Shown here one piece after another: positions 43,001 to 55,076 of a DNA stretch of 64,000 nucleotides. Source of the DNA: Datnioides undecimradiatus (lineage: Eukaryota > Chordata > Actinopteri > Lobotiformes > Datnioididae); the NCBI GenBank assembly GCA_008933995.1, contig WARS01000051.1, forward strand, positions 2,728,001 through 2,792,000, given 5' to 3'. Positions within the stretch are counted from its first letter, which is position 1, and every line of letters starts with the position of its first letter. Made by a program: the position numbers and the translations under genes. Below the pieces are notes generated by a model. It saw only the letters and a list, made by a program, of their open reading frames with translations, was not told where the DNA came from and searched no databases.

Positions 43001-46000
43001 AAAATGCCTCAAAGATCCCACAAGACACTAATGCAGGTCACCATGCCCCTGACAGAACAAGCAGCCCAGAAAGCATTGACCCCGACAGCTCAGTTTCGGA
43101 ACCTACTGATAGCTTTGTGGAATTCATGCGAGAGTGCCTGAAATCAAGGCAGGACGAAGACTCTGATGATGCACACCAAGGTTTTTCTTCCAAGAACAAG
43201 TTGTGTAAAACAGGTTTGCTTCCTTCCCAGTCCCCTCCAACAATGGTGATGGATCTTGAACAAGAACAGCTTACAATCAGTGCCCTCAAAGAGCTGGGTA
43301 GCAGCCAAGAGGAGGAGGAGGAAGAAGCGGCATCTCTCCAGTCTAAAGCTCCTGACCAGGGCAGAGTTGATCTTAATGCAGCATCCACACAGCAGTCTTC
43401 CTTTACCTCAGTTTCTAATCCTCCATGCTCCCAAAGCAACCCCGTGTTGGACAGCACATATTCCAAAGAGGTAGAAGCCATCGACGAATGGGTGGCTGAA
43501 GCATATCATCTTGCTGAGCATGTCTTGACAGCAATACTAACCCACTTGTCAGGTAACACCTCTTCCTTCTGGGCAGTAGGCCTGCTAACCTCATGCAGTC
43601 ACCTCAAAAGGACCCCTTTTTAACTTGCACCGTGCAACTGCCTGCTTCTTTTCAAAAGGTTTTTCTAGATTTACATCTCTTGTGCATGTAGCAATAGGTT
43701 ATATGGCAAAAATAAAAGACAGACTTATTCCCAGCTATCTTCTTAGTTTTCTGTGGGGTGTATCTTGCACTTTTACACATAGCAGCCATTTCTTACATTA
43801 TTTGGGGGGGCTGGTTAATTTAGTAGTAATAAAGAGAGACTAGTCATTCAGTTGATAAAGACATTGGATGACATACAGTCAAGGTGTCAAAGCTATGCTG
43901 CTTCAGTAAGAACTCAGCCTGTGATGTATATGTGTTCCGTGTTTTTCTGTTAAGGGGATGACTTACGCTAGCAAGCGTGACCTGTCAGCATTGAGTAAAG
44001 GCAGTTACCTTATTTGACTGAATTATTCAATTTTTTTCATATTCATATTTTCATATTAATGTGCAGGGAGATAGCACACTTTACGCAAATATGAGCTTTT
44101 TAATTAAAAGCTCATATTTGTGCAAAGTGTGCAAAGGACTTTACTTTTGGTATAAATAGAATAGATTAAAATAGTGACACATCTCCTGGCATGTAATGAA
44201 TTTTAAGTTTTGATTTTGAGAGTTTTTAGCCAATACTTTTTAGACTGTATTGGCTTTTCTTTTTTTTTTTTGTCTTAGTGAGTTCTAAGGACACTGTACA
44301 CTAGGTCTAAGTAAATATCTGATGATAATATTGGCTGACCAATTTTTTGATTTGTTTGATATTGCTTGATCTTAAAAGAATGGTAGTTGCTAGAGATTGA
44401 ACTGGGGTCACTAGTTTTGTGAGGTATAGAATTAAAGTTGGTAAAACAAAGAGACGTCAATGTTGGCATACACAGAAAAACAGTTTTCATTAAAAAGAAT
44501 TGTTTTTGCAGTATACAGCTACCAGCAGAGTTTACTGTACAGTACAGTAAACATTTTTTCTGTTGAAGGATTAAGTTATTTTGTAAAATAAGTTGATCAT
44601 GGGCACCGTATCATCATGATCTGACATGGACCAACAAAAGCCATACTCACTAGTTCAGATCATCAGAGCAAGACTGCACATGTGCTGCCTCAAATGCCGA
44701 GAAGCAGTTAGGTAATTGGAGCAGGTGTGCATGTTCGTGTCAGAATGTCTAAATGCCTGACACAAGAAGGAATACCACACCAGACAAAGCTCCCTTTGGA
44801 GAGAGATGTACCTCTTAATGTCCAGGGACACTGCCTTTAGGTTTGCATGTAGTGTTAGATGGTATTTGATGATGATGGTGTCATTGAATATTGCATTGTT
44901 CATTTGCAGTCATGAGGAGTCTGTGTCAAGTAGTTAGTTGCATATATAACTACAACAGATGAGAATCTTTGTCTTGAAAGTCACAGTGGCTTGCTAGAGC
45001 TGCAGAGGCTGCAGTTCTCAGAGATTATAGTAATCGTACCACAGTGTAGTTTGCTAAATGAACAATAAGGCTGCATGTGGGCTAGGGCTAGTCTCCACTC
45101 ATTTTGAGCTTTTGACCCTGTCCTGCCCCATGTCCTTTACAGCTCGGCAGTGGTCCATTAACAGAGTGGCTGGGGGTTTAAATATGGTGCCTGAGAGTTG
45201 GCTTGCAAGAACCTTGGAAGTCACGGGTTACAGTCAATCCCCAGTGTCGGGTTTCTGCCTTTTATGCAACTTTCCGCAGCACACTTGGTGGAGACCCTGG
45301 CATGATGTCAGGACATGGGACCAATAAAAAAGATGATGCAAAATTAATGGCATCTCCTGGGGCTGCCAAGTTGCAAATTACTTTGGTGCCATAATTTGTT
45401 CTCTGGTTCCCAGACAAGGTGCTATCTTAGCCTGTCAGGTTATTGGGTCTTCACTTGTCCAGTTTTTCTTTCTACATCCAGGTCCAGCAATCCCTTTTTC
45501 TCCAAGAACTAAGTTTGAATATGGGAGCTGCTAAAAACCAGCCTGTTTCCATGCAATTCTGCTCACTGTGATGGTTATTGCGTAAACTATTCAGTAAAAG
45601 TTGACCAGGGCAAGGGCAAAGTACTGCAAGGTGTTCTTTTTCTGGAGTTACAGCAGCCAGCTCTGTAGCACCCTCCCCTTCTCTGCAAACATGATCTCCA
45701 TTCCACACACATGCACAGAGGCTGGTATGCAGACAGTAATCCAAATGCAGTCAGTGGTATGTCTACATGTGTTGAATACTTTAACCTAGCGTTGGCACAC
45801 AGAACAGTGCCCAAAAGAGGCTAAATGAAATGTCAGTCAGTTTAGCTTTATTTTAAAGCTGTTATGTCCATTGTTCAGTGCAGCTTGTTAGCAGTGCACT
45901 TCATGTAATTGTTTCCTAAATTGTGATATAAATGAGTTCGTGTTGAAGAGTAAGCTCTGTTTTGTGTCGTGTTCTGTAGAGGAGCCTGTGTTGTTGAATC

Positions 46001-49000
46001 CTCCCCCTCCAGCCACAAGCTTGTGCTATTTTAGTGCTTCTCTGCAGTGCTGCTCCACAACTCAGTAGGTTATTAGGCGGGGTACTTTTTGCTAGGTGAG
46101 ATTGTCTCAGTTGGCATGTCTGTTGTCATGCTGGGAATGCGTGACAGTTGCCATTCAGGTTTTGTTGAAAAAGATCTAATTTTCAAAAATTCTCTCACAG
46201 CCATGTGTGAAACCCACATGGTGGGAGCAAAAGTGATCCCTACCTTTCTTTGTGTGTTAATTCTAATACCACACTCATTGTCAGAGCTTTTAAGATTAGT
46301 TTAAATCAAGCAGTCCATTTGTGTTCAGATTTAAGTTAATCTTCTGTTTCGAGATTTGTAAAGCTGAGGAAAGGCACACGTAAGCACTTGCTTCTACTTG
46401 CATGATAACACTTTATGGTTGTCGGTCTACGAAGGAACTTCAGAAGAGCAGTGTAGCCCCTTCTTCAAAGTGTAGGGTAGTGTGTAATTTGTGTGCTCAG
46501 TTGAATGAGTGAGAGCTAGTGGCAGAAAAGTGAAGGTGAATGTGGGTGGAGCAGGTGGAAAGGTTAACGCTAAGTTGTCAGTCTTGCAGTACATGTCCGT
46601 CTACTAACGTACCCAGAGAGAGGCAGAAGAGCAGACCACTTGGAGTTGACGCAGGGCATGTCTGTGGATTTGCTCACTGAACCCCTGATGACAACAATTC
46701 ATTTTTACTCTGCATTGTCTAGATTTAATTAGTGCTAGAGACCCTAAATACTTGAGACCGTACAGAAGCAGATGGGTTTTTGCAGAACATGTGATGTCAT
46801 TTCTGTAAAGTGTTGCAGTGTTCCTACCTAGATAGGTGAAGTTTGTGCTTCTAATGCAGTTCTTCAGAATAATAACCAGTGCACTCCAGTTAACCAACAG
46901 TTTCAAACATTCTTTAAATAAGTCCACACTTTCAGTTTGACGTATCACTTAGAATGGTCACAGGGTTGTTTCTACAGCCCCGTGGTTGTAGCTTTAAGAG
47001 CAGCAGTGAAGCACAATGAAAGCAGGCCACTGCGCCTCAGCAGAGTAGAGCAATAGGGAGAAAGAACGAGATGATGTACGAGAGCAGTCAAGCTCCGGCT
47101 GCCTCCCTGTGGGTACCGGCAGCAAAGCATGCTGGGAGGACGCACATACCCCTGCAGTGCAGGGTAAGGAAACCCCGCTCCTTGTTGCTGTTTGATGAAA
47201 ATATTGCAGAGAGGTCATCTCTGTTTGTAAGCACTACCGTGCTATTTAATACTCTGAAAAAGCCATCCAGGAGTCCACTTGTTGCCAGATGTGGTCAACC
47301 CTCTGAGTTGATGGGTGGTGGTGTACTGGAGTTTGGCTTTCAGAGTGTCACGGTAGTCTCAACAGACAGAATCCGGAACAAAGGCGCTGTTCAGAGCGTT
47401 CTCTGCCTGTGTCTGAGCTCGAGAGCAGTGCCGCCACAGGCTTCTCCCAGATTCTTGTAAACAGGTTCACCTCTTGAAATGCTGAGCGTTTCTTAGTAAA
47501 CGATATCTGCAAGGGTAACATTTCACAGCATGATTTAAGTCAGACAAGCATGTAGTAATAAATATAATGTAAAAGATGCCAGCACGTGAACGCGAGGCTC
47601 CTACAGCTTTCCTTTTTTTTGGGACTGGGGCTGATTGAGCAGAACAGTCTCTCTGTAGACTGGTTCAATCCACCGAGTTTCTAAATCTGCTGTTTGCTTT
47701 GACCATCCATTGATGGAACACTGAGATGTGTTTTACATCAACATACAACTTAAAGCTTTATTATTTTATTCTTTAATGTGTTAGTTTTGAGGGGATAGAG
47801 TTGTGTTGGGCCTGCTGTAGCTGTTTTCTGTAGCAGTTTTCTGTGATATGTGTGTTAAGATCTTACACAGTGTGTGTTCCTGTTAAAGTAGCTGGAGCAC
47901 TGAGGCCTGAACTGTCCCTGAGGCATCAGCCCACGTGGTTTCTCCACCACTTACACAAGGCTGTTTTAAATACCCCCTTTTTTCCCCACGCAGAGGGAAG
48001 GAAGTTTGAGAGTGCCAACCCATTCCAGCATTACATAACTGCCTTGTATAGAGGCTATCACTTCTGCATGCATGAGTCCTCACAGGACATGCATACAAAC
48101 ATGGAAGAGGCATCTACAGCAATCCACCTTCCTCACGTACTCTCAGATTTATGCTGCATATTCATGTTTTAGTGGCCTGAGTTGGAGACGGCCTTGTAAA
48201 AATTAAGGGAGGGGGGCATCAACCATGAAACGCTCTCTGTGGCTTCTATTTATCTTTGCGGCAGTGAACCAGGTCTTGACTTCTCTTTCTGCTTTTTTGT
48301 TTTTCTGGTTTATTTCATCAGAAGCCTTCTGCCCCTCGTCTATTTAAATTCACACATCTGGAGGAAGTGTTGAGTTTCATTAATGGTAACTTAACCTCAC
48401 TGAAAGAATGGCAAAGTCGAAGTCATCTTATATCGTTATGGCAAATATTCAAGGTGTTAACTTCACTGAACTTTCTAATTTCCAATTACCAGCCGTGATA
48501 ACGTTAGTTCCCTTTAAGATAATGTGCAGGAAAAGTATGGATGCCGTGTAGTTAATGCTGTTTGTTTGAAATTTTTTAAAAAACCCAACAGTATTACAAC
48601 TTGATATATTTCATCATAGGCCAGTTAGTTCTGAGCAAACCCGTCTAACCCAGGCCTTTCCCGTCTCTGCAGTGAAGGATCTGATCCATTGGCGAGACCC
48701 CAAGAAGTCGGGCTTGGTGTTCGGTCTGTCCATGCTGCTGCTGCTGTCGCTGGCAGCCTTCAGCATCATCAGCGTGGTCTCCTACCTGCTGCTGGCCCTG
48801 CTCTGCGTCACCATCACCTTCCGCATCTACAAGTCCGTCGTGCAAGCTGTGCAGAAGTCCAGCGAGGGACACCCCTTCAAGTAAGGCCAGATCCTCTGAA
48901 ACCTCAGTACGACTTTAATTTGACCATTTTTACTTGATTAGGGTTTAATAAAAACAGTATTTTTACTTTGATACTTTAATTAATAAAGTGCTCCATGTTC

Positions 49001-52000
49001 CTTGTGTCTGCATGAAAACAGCCCCCAAAAGAGAGCATGGGTGACAGATTAAGACTTGACATGCAGAGTGATATGCAAGCTACAGAAATGAAAAAAGAAA
49101 AAAAATCAAGTATTGACTTTAAACTAAAGTTAATAATGCCAGCAAAGTTTCTAAATGCTATAGGATGCACATGGGCTGCAAAGTCTGAGCAAAACATACA
49201 GTCACGAAAAGACTTGCTGTCCCACCCGTCTGTGAGGAATAATGTAAGGACGATGAATCATTGATTGAGGTGTAACTCACTGCGGTGCACTGAGCCGTGC
49301 TGCTGTCGTGCTCCGTCACGTTTCACTAAAACACGCTCAAACCATTTAAACCACATGCAGCTCTAAGGACTGCTACGTTTCAGAATGTTGGGGGTCAGGC
49401 ATGGCATTGCCCGATGTAACCTTTGCCTCTGCTGTTCTTATTTATAGAACAACTTTTATGGTGGAGCTAGAGCCCGGGGGAATGCTTCATAGAGCCGAGA
49501 ACACAGCTCCTCTTCAAAGGCACAACACTAGATCCTCCTCGTAGCCCTTAAAGCCGCTAACTCAAAGAATTCAGAAAAACAGAGTATGGAAATGAATGTC
49601 ACTTGTTCCATTTCACTGAAAAGAAAAGGCCCATATTAAGTTCCACCCCTTAATGTTGTTATTTTGAAAACCAACGGGATAAACAACCCAAATACAATCA
49701 ATTAACAATAATCAAATCCTGAGAAACGCTGTGAAAGACCTTAACACACAAGAACCAAATCAGCAAATTGCTTCTGCCCACTCTAATCAAATATATTAAC
49801 CTTCTTATGTTAAAGGTATGCACAGCTAATGGCAGTCCAAATACAAATTGTGCCTGACACAAACAAACAAATAAAGAAAAAGCAATGGTCAAATGAGCTG
49901 GACTGTGTTCCCCAAGCTGCAACCTCTGTGAACTGACGAGTGCCAAAAACTGCGTTTCCACCAATGGCCACAGAGCGAGTCAATCGCCACAAACCCCCGT
50001 GATGACATCCCCCAGTTCACAGCAGAAATACCCATCTGCCCCTTTTTGGATCAGCCCAGGGTTGGGTACAGCCAGTCAGCCAGCGCTCCTCAGGAAACCG
50101 ACGGGTGCGTGGCTTCTCTACAGTCTATGATTGGCTTTAATAGCAGCAGCAGGACAGCGCAGTCGTGTCATACTCTCCGCTGCACTGAGTGTCTCTCCTT
50201 AACAGAAATGCATTTCATTCACTGACCGGGTGAGTTAATTGGCGGCTTCTGATTGGCCAGCTTTTTCAGTTAATCAGTTAATGTACAGACTGCTTTAATG
50301 TGGATGGGATGTGCAGAGACTGGCTTTTAAATGGGAAACAGTAATTGAATGAAAACACGTGAGAGATTTGAGCAGAGTGGAGTTTGACATGACTATTGTT
50401 TTGCTGCTGTTCACACTTTACACTGGAGACAACGGGTACCAGGGGACATTCTAACCAAAGGCTCTTCCTCTGTGGTGGAGGTTGCTACATCTGAGAGTTT
50501 CCAAAACTGAAATATGCGAAGTTTGATGGTAGTGTTGAAACTTCTCTTGAGTCACCTCAGTTTCAAAACATCAGGCCTGACTGCGACGTGACTTTTGAAA
50601 GTAAGAGTTCTGCTGATTTGCCCAAGCAGTCGTTGGGCCTCGGGCATTGATCAACGGCTGTCGCGGTCAGTCTGCGCCACTTGATGTCAGGGTTCTGGAT
50701 AACTGCTTGTTAAAGCGTCCTCTCAGCGTCCCCCTTAAAGCTCTTCACCACAGGCTGCCTGTTTTCCCGCAGCTCCAACACCGAGCCTCATTTTGTGTTC
50801 ACCTTTCCCTCCTCCTCCTCCTCCCCTCTCTGCAGGACGCTGATAGAGAAGGATGTCAGCATCCCCCCAGAGACCTTCCGCAAGCACGTGGACGCCAGTC
50901 TGACCTACATCAACCGAGCCCTGAAGCAGATGAGCCGCCTCTTCCTGGTTGAGGACCTCGTGGACTCCCTGAAGGTGAGCAGCTCCAGCCTTCAGTCACT
51001 GTCCACTGTCATCCTGAGTTTGAATCATCGAGTCTGCTTATAATGGGAATCTATTCCCACCCTGTCCCATAAAGACTGGTCTCCTGGGCGCAGCCTTTAA
51101 TAGCTCTGATTGGTACAAAACTAACTCATTACAGGGGGAAAATCAGTCAACTCAGAGTCACAATCTAATCTGTGGTGTTACATTAAACCCCAGTTATTAA
51201 CCTGTTGAAGATAATCATCAAGAGAACAAACCCCAAACAGCCTCTCCACATGGAAAACACCTGGTCCAGCGTCTGCCTCACTCTGACCTAGGGCCGGGAA
51301 GACTTCCTGTTAAAACACTGATACACAACGAGGTGTGACATTACAACTACATCCAGCCGATAGTGGGTGTGGGCTGTGATGTAACAGCCAAGTTCAAGCT
51401 CAACTTTGCACACTTTGTGTGCTTATGGCATATATATACGTGGCAGGAGTTACTGGTTGCTGGAATCGTTGCTCCTGTCCTTACTGCTCAGGAAGAGGGC
51501 ATCGAGTCCACGCGTCGTCATTCTGCAGCAGTGCAGGAGGTTAGAGGGAGGGATGAACAGGACCGCAGATAGCCCTGATCCCAGTGACATGAAAACAGAC
51601 TATAGACAAATAAACCCCCCAGTGTGTCGAAGCACAGGACGCCATTTTAGGCCAGCGACCGCTTTGAGCCAGCCCAGCACACGGCCCCGAGTCACCGCTG
51701 ACCACAAACTTCCATTTCCCATTTCCGTACGCATGAAAGAAAATCAATACCGGTGTCGGCACCGTGTTCTGTTGTCGTCTGCCCCTCAGCTCCTCGCTGG
51801 CCTGCCCGCCACGCTGCACACAAAAACGAGGACAGTCCCCCTGTGGCCTTCTGTGTGACGTATACGCAAAACATCCCAGATTCTAAAATGCAGCGGAAAC
51901 ACTAAGAGAGCCTCATGACAAAGCCTCTAAACGCTGCTCAAGCTCGGGTGCGTTACTGTGTTGTGTTCCAGCTTATCTTTATCCTCACACCCATACAGCT

Positions 52001-54537
52001 GCTCAGCCTCACCCTGGTTGTTTAAAACTCCATCTACAAACAGTAAGAGTTAATGTGGAAGCCGGCCCTCCCCAGCAGGTGCAGTAAAGCTCACACCTAC
52101 ACAGTCCTGAGTGGGTGGATCGCAGGCACGCAGGGCGTGTAGTCTTTGGAACGAGCTTGCTCACAGGTATTTGAGGTAGCTGCTTTCACTCATCAAAACC
52201 CTTGCAGTTGTACTGAGGCGTGACCCGTCACATCAGTGATGTAACAGACGACATAAACCAATTTGATCAGTTCACAAGGGAGAAAATGAATGTCGGCGAA
52301 TTCCTGCTGGGACAGCCCTCGTTCAGCGTGAGAGGCAGCAGACCAAGACTGAGCTCCACCTCTCCATCACCACCGCTCTGATCAGCCTGAACAGCCCTCA
52401 GCAGCCCTGTCAGGGTCACTAATGACACAATATAATCACACATTCAATTCAGTTCATCCATATACATTCTATAATCATATAAACACTTCTATAAGAAACA
52501 CCTAACATCTGTATTCACTGTCATACCTCTACTTTAGACTAAAAACAGAAAGTCTCTATCATATTTTCATCGAAACCGTTTCAAACAAGTGTATTCCAGT
52601 CTGCATAGTGCCGAATCAGTGCGCTGCTGGATATGTACTGGAGTGTACTGGACGGGCAGAAGAGTCCATACCTTTGGAACAAGCTTATGAAACAGGGGAA
52701 ATTAGAAGTGAATGCAGAATATTGATCAAACATATAGAACTATGTCATACATGTTGACATATTAATGTAATAAAAGTATTTATTATATTGTAGTTAGAAT
52801 CCAATGTGTTTTCTCTGCTCTCATGACACTCGTTTTCAACATGAATACTGTTTCTCTTCACTATGAACGAGCCGTTCACTCATCATCGGTGTGTGTCTCA
52901 CATCTTTGTCGGTGTGTGTGTAGGTCATATCGATTCAGCATTGACAGAAATGAGTTGAACTCTAGGTGTGGCTTCACCTCCCTGTGTCTGTTCTTCTTTG
53001 TCTGCTCTCCCCAGCTGGCCGTGGTCATGTGGCTGTTGACCTACGTGGGAGCCGTCTTCAATGGAATCACCATCCTCATCCTGGGTAAGCGCCGTGGGAA
53101 CCGAGAGTCATGCCGCCATTCACTGCGTTTCAGTTTGCTGCAGAAGAAACAGCAGTTGCACCTGTACATTTCCAAACAGTCTCACAGCTCCGTAGTCCTC
53201 TGTGCTGCTGGGTTATTATGAAACCATTTTAATGGCACAGTGAGGCTGGTTACTAACGGAGAAGCGCACGCAATAACTTGGCGTGCTATTAAAGCGCCGT
53301 GTGACGAAGTTGCAGACAGAAGTGTGTGAGACCAGAATGGCCCTCGCGTGTCTTAATGAGGCCACCATGCTCATTTAGTCTGCTGGTCATGTGATGCGCA
53401 GTGGGTTGAGAAGATGCCTCAGAGGCTACGATGTTGGGTAAGGAGTGGAGAGGCTAACCACACTCAACTGTCCCATAATGGGTGCCTCTCATTAGGACTG
53501 CTAATGCTCCTCTGTCCAGTAGTTTGACTGCACCTGAAGGCATCTCTCCTATATAGACTGAGAATTAAAGATGTTGGAGTTCATTCATATCTCCAACTGC
53601 AAATTAGATCAAATCTATATATTTAAATGATTATTATCACAATATTATTGATCTTGAGTTGAATAGCGCGCTGCACTCCGCTGCACAGCCCAGCGTCAGG
53701 CAGCACAGCAGGCGTATTGTCCTCCATGGAGAGCTTTTCTGTGACATCACCCGTGTTTGGCCAGAAGCGCATCAGATTGTTTTTCAAGTTTCATCGTTTA
53801 GGCGGTGCTGCAGCAAGTGCTCTGTGTGTTCAGCGCCCTTGGATCTATCCTAATGACAGCGCTCCTGTAGTGTAATGCAATGTAACGTAAAGCCACTCTA
53901 TTGTTTGCCTGACGTGTCCTCTGTCTTCGTTCTCCAGCTGACATCCTCCTCTTCGCTGTGCCTCCGGTCTATGAGAAGAACAAGGTGAGTGTGACCCTCC
54001 GTTCCCAGGTCACGGTGAACACGCGTGATGGCAAACAGTCTCAGAGCAGCCGTGACATCACTTGTTAAAGAACATCCCCATCAGCAGCGAGCTCAGTGGA
54101 TGACTTCAGCCTTCATCACACTGAAGGCTTTCTGCGTGCCGCTCGTCTCGGCCCAGTGCCCAGCTGCTGCGAACATGAAGTCATTTCACACGCAGACCAC
54201 TTCTGCATCAGCCACGTGGTTTCCATCAGCCTCCAGCGTCACTCGTTCTCAGACACAGCAGCAGGCTTTCACACCAATGACTTGCTTTTTAAGAAACTAC
54301 AACTTTAATAATTCTGACGCTGACCCTCTCTTTCAGACTCAGATCGATCAGTACATCGACCTGGCACGTACTCAAATCAACACCACGATGGCCAAGTGAG
54401 TGAATCCGTCACGAGTGTGGTCACGTCACTGATGCACTTCACTGTTCCCAGACATGTTTTACACTCCTCCCTCTCTTCTCTCTTTCAGGTTGCAAGAGAA
54501 ACTTCCCGGAGCTGTGAAGCGCAGTAAAACTGAATGA
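30928..54537 (+). CDS. rtn3: rtn3, reticulon 3 (long and short forms)
   Basis: ER membrane-shaping protein. Coding exons: 30928-31018, 40910-43552, 48673-48880, 50836-50974, 53015-53084, 53938-53984, 54337-54395 and 54489-54537. Total 3306 nt, 1101 residues; without exon 2, 663 nt and 220 residues (human short RTN3 236). Exon 1 and exon 2 both end in phase 1, so skipping exon 2 keeps the frame. The reticulon domain (last 190 residues) starts [14 protein letters not shown], has two long hydrophobic hairpins (about [20 protein letters not shown] and [20 protein letters not shown]) and ends [12 protein letters not shown]. The long exon keeps human RTN3 words: [22 protein letters not shown] and [15 protein letters not shown]. 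Long RTN3 is an ER-phagy receptor through LC3-binding motifs; FEVL is a candidate here. These words point to RTN3 rather than RTN1, 2 or 4. Confidence 0.96.
31019..40909. other. rtn3: rtn3 intron 1 (9.9 kb)
   Basis: No further exon recognised. Carries a Tc1-like relic at about 35670-35960. The rest is mostly AT-rich and unique-looking. Confidence 0.6.
35670..35960 (-). mobile_element. Tc1-like DNA transposon relic
   Basis: The minus strand corresponds to the end of a fish Tc1/mariner transposase: [19 protein letters not shown] stands for the family's EELDWPAQSPDLNPIEHLW, followed by the decayed tail up to HPTTMLHRN (family SSNNNVFQ region). The final catalytic-region residues are changed and the reading is not continuous, so it is inactive. 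No inverted terminal repeats were found; only the 3' part of the transposase region survives. Confidence 0.7.
40910..43552 (+). CDS. rtn3: rtn3 exon 2, long-form exon (2643 nt)
   Basis: Encodes about 881 residues of acidic, Pro/Ser-rich, probably disordered cytosolic sequence in one exon. The acceptor is the cag at 40907-40909 after a long pyrimidine tract; exon 1 phase 1 plus this start gives GAC AAA AGA (DKR). The open frame extends upstream to an ATG at 40855, but that part is the pyrimidine tract and is not coding. Visible features: [15 protein letters not shown], a fourfold 7-residue repeat (residues about 120-147), LIR candidates FEVL (residue 172) and YEVV (residue 432, after EGEEDED), [13 protein letters not shown], and [15 protein letters not shown] near the end. 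Donor gtaaca, phase 1. Confidence 0.93.
41176..41259 (+). repeat. rtn3: 21-base coding tandem repeat, 4 units
   Basis: Four units of 21 bases encode [21 protein letters not shown] and PTETPKS, followed by a partial PTEK. The units differ at a few bases, suggesting an older array. Confidence 0.95.
43553..48672. other. rtn3: rtn3 intron 2 (5.1 kb)
   Basis: Lies between the long-form exon and the reticulon domain. Holds a near-perfect hairpin at 44074-44132. Reticulon genes often have an internal promoter here; I found no alternative first exon with the needed phase. Confidence 0.6.
44074..44132. repeat. 59-base near-perfect inverted repeat (hairpin)
   Basis: Two 27-base arms around a 5-base loop (TAATT). 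The arms are complementary at 25 positions, and on the plus-strand transcript one of the two differences is a G-U wobble. The outer ends read GCACACTTT and AAAGTGTGC. Could be a tiny palindromic transposon remnant or an intronic hairpin RNA. Confidence 0.85.
48673..48880 (+). CDS. rtn3: rtn3 exon 3, first reticulon hairpin (208 nt)
   Basis: Encodes [17 protein letters not shown] and a long hydrophobic segment ending [19 protein letters not shown], then SSEGHPF. This is the first membrane hairpin. Phase 1 in, 2 out; donor gtaagg. Confidence 0.97.
48881..50835. other. rtn3: rtn3 intron 3
   Basis: No feature seen apart from ordinary AT-rich intronic DNA and a strong pyrimidine tract before the exon 4 acceptor. 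Confidence 0.6.
50836..50974 (+). CDS. rtn3: rtn3 exon 4 (139 nt)
   Basis: Encodes the 66-loop region: [20 protein letters not shown] through [20 protein letters not shown]. Phase 2 in, 0 out; donor gtgagc. Confidence 0.97.
50975..53014. other. rtn3: rtn3 intron 4
   Basis: Intronic DNA with no exon, RNA gene or repeat that I can support. Confidence 0.6.
53015..53084 (+). CDS. rtn3: rtn3 exon 5 (70 nt)
   Basis: Encodes [20 protein letters not shown] and LIL, the core of the second membrane hairpin. Phase 0 in, 1 out; donor gtaagc. Confidence 0.97.
53085..53937. other. rtn3: rtn3 intron 5
   Basis: No feature seen. Confidence 0.6.
53938..53984 (+). CDS. rtn3: rtn3 exon 6 (47 nt)
   Basis: Encodes [15 protein letters not shown], the end of the second hairpin. 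Phase 1 in, 0 out; donor gtgagt. Confidence 0.96.
54337..54395 (+). CDS. rtn3: rtn3 exon 7 (59 nt)
   Basis: Encodes [19 protein letters not shown], the C-terminal amphipathic helix. Phase 0 in, 2 out; donor gtgagt. Confidence 0.96.
54489..54537 (+). CDS. rtn3: rtn3 exon 8, C-terminus
   Basis: Encodes [15 protein letters not shown] and TGA. Human RTN3 ends KIQAKLPGIAKKKAE. Confidence 0.96.
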
Positions 54538-55070
54538 TCAACCCCCGAGCTAGAACCCTCCATGTCACCATCATCCTCATCTCCATCACCATCTTAACCC
54601 CCCTTACCTTCTCCCCTCCCTCTCCAAGATAACCCCCCGCCCCCAGTCTAACTCCTCCCCCCTACTCCATGAACCATCAGCACCCTATTACACTGAACCT
54701 TGCTAGGTAGAAAATCTCTGAGCTACTCGATATTCAATGTAAAACTACTGCGCAGCTTAACTTGCAAGCATTAAAAAGAACTGTGCCCCGTGCAGGCAGG
54801 AAGCACGTCGCGAGTGAGGAAGTGACGTAACGCTGCGGCGGACCCCGACTGTCTGCGGGCACGCCACAGGGGAATGGAGGCAGGGTCGAGTGAACTAGAC
54901 TGAATCCATGACCTGGTTTTTGTCGTGTACAGTGAGCAGGGGGCGGATGATGGCTGGCGTCACAAAATAAGCAAATGTCTGTACTTCAAACCACACATTT
55001 CCCGGAGGATAGATGGATAACGAAGCAAAGAAAAGAAAAAAAAAAAAAGAAAATGAAAAACAGGAAAATG

Positions 55071-55076
55071 AATAAA
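55071..55076 (+). terminator. rtn3: Proximal rtn3 poly(A) signal
   Basis: AATAAA 534 bases after the rtn3 stop; downstream DNA (about 55083-55140) is only modestly T/G-rich. A candidate for the shorter mRNA. Confidence 0.5.

Noticed and set aside
45979-46068. Acceptor-like tgttctgtag followed by an open frame with PPPPAT in rtn3 intron 2
   Set aside because: It runs into a stop without a usable in-frame donor, so it cannot be an internal coding exon.
47071-47163. Possible alternative rtn3 first exon (ATG frame of 31 codons ending at a strong gtaagg donor, near a partial ZNF143-like CATGCTGGGAG)
   Set aside because: The exon would end in phase 0, while rtn3 exon 3 needs phase 1 (joining would create an immediate stop). 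Without transcripts it cannot be supported.
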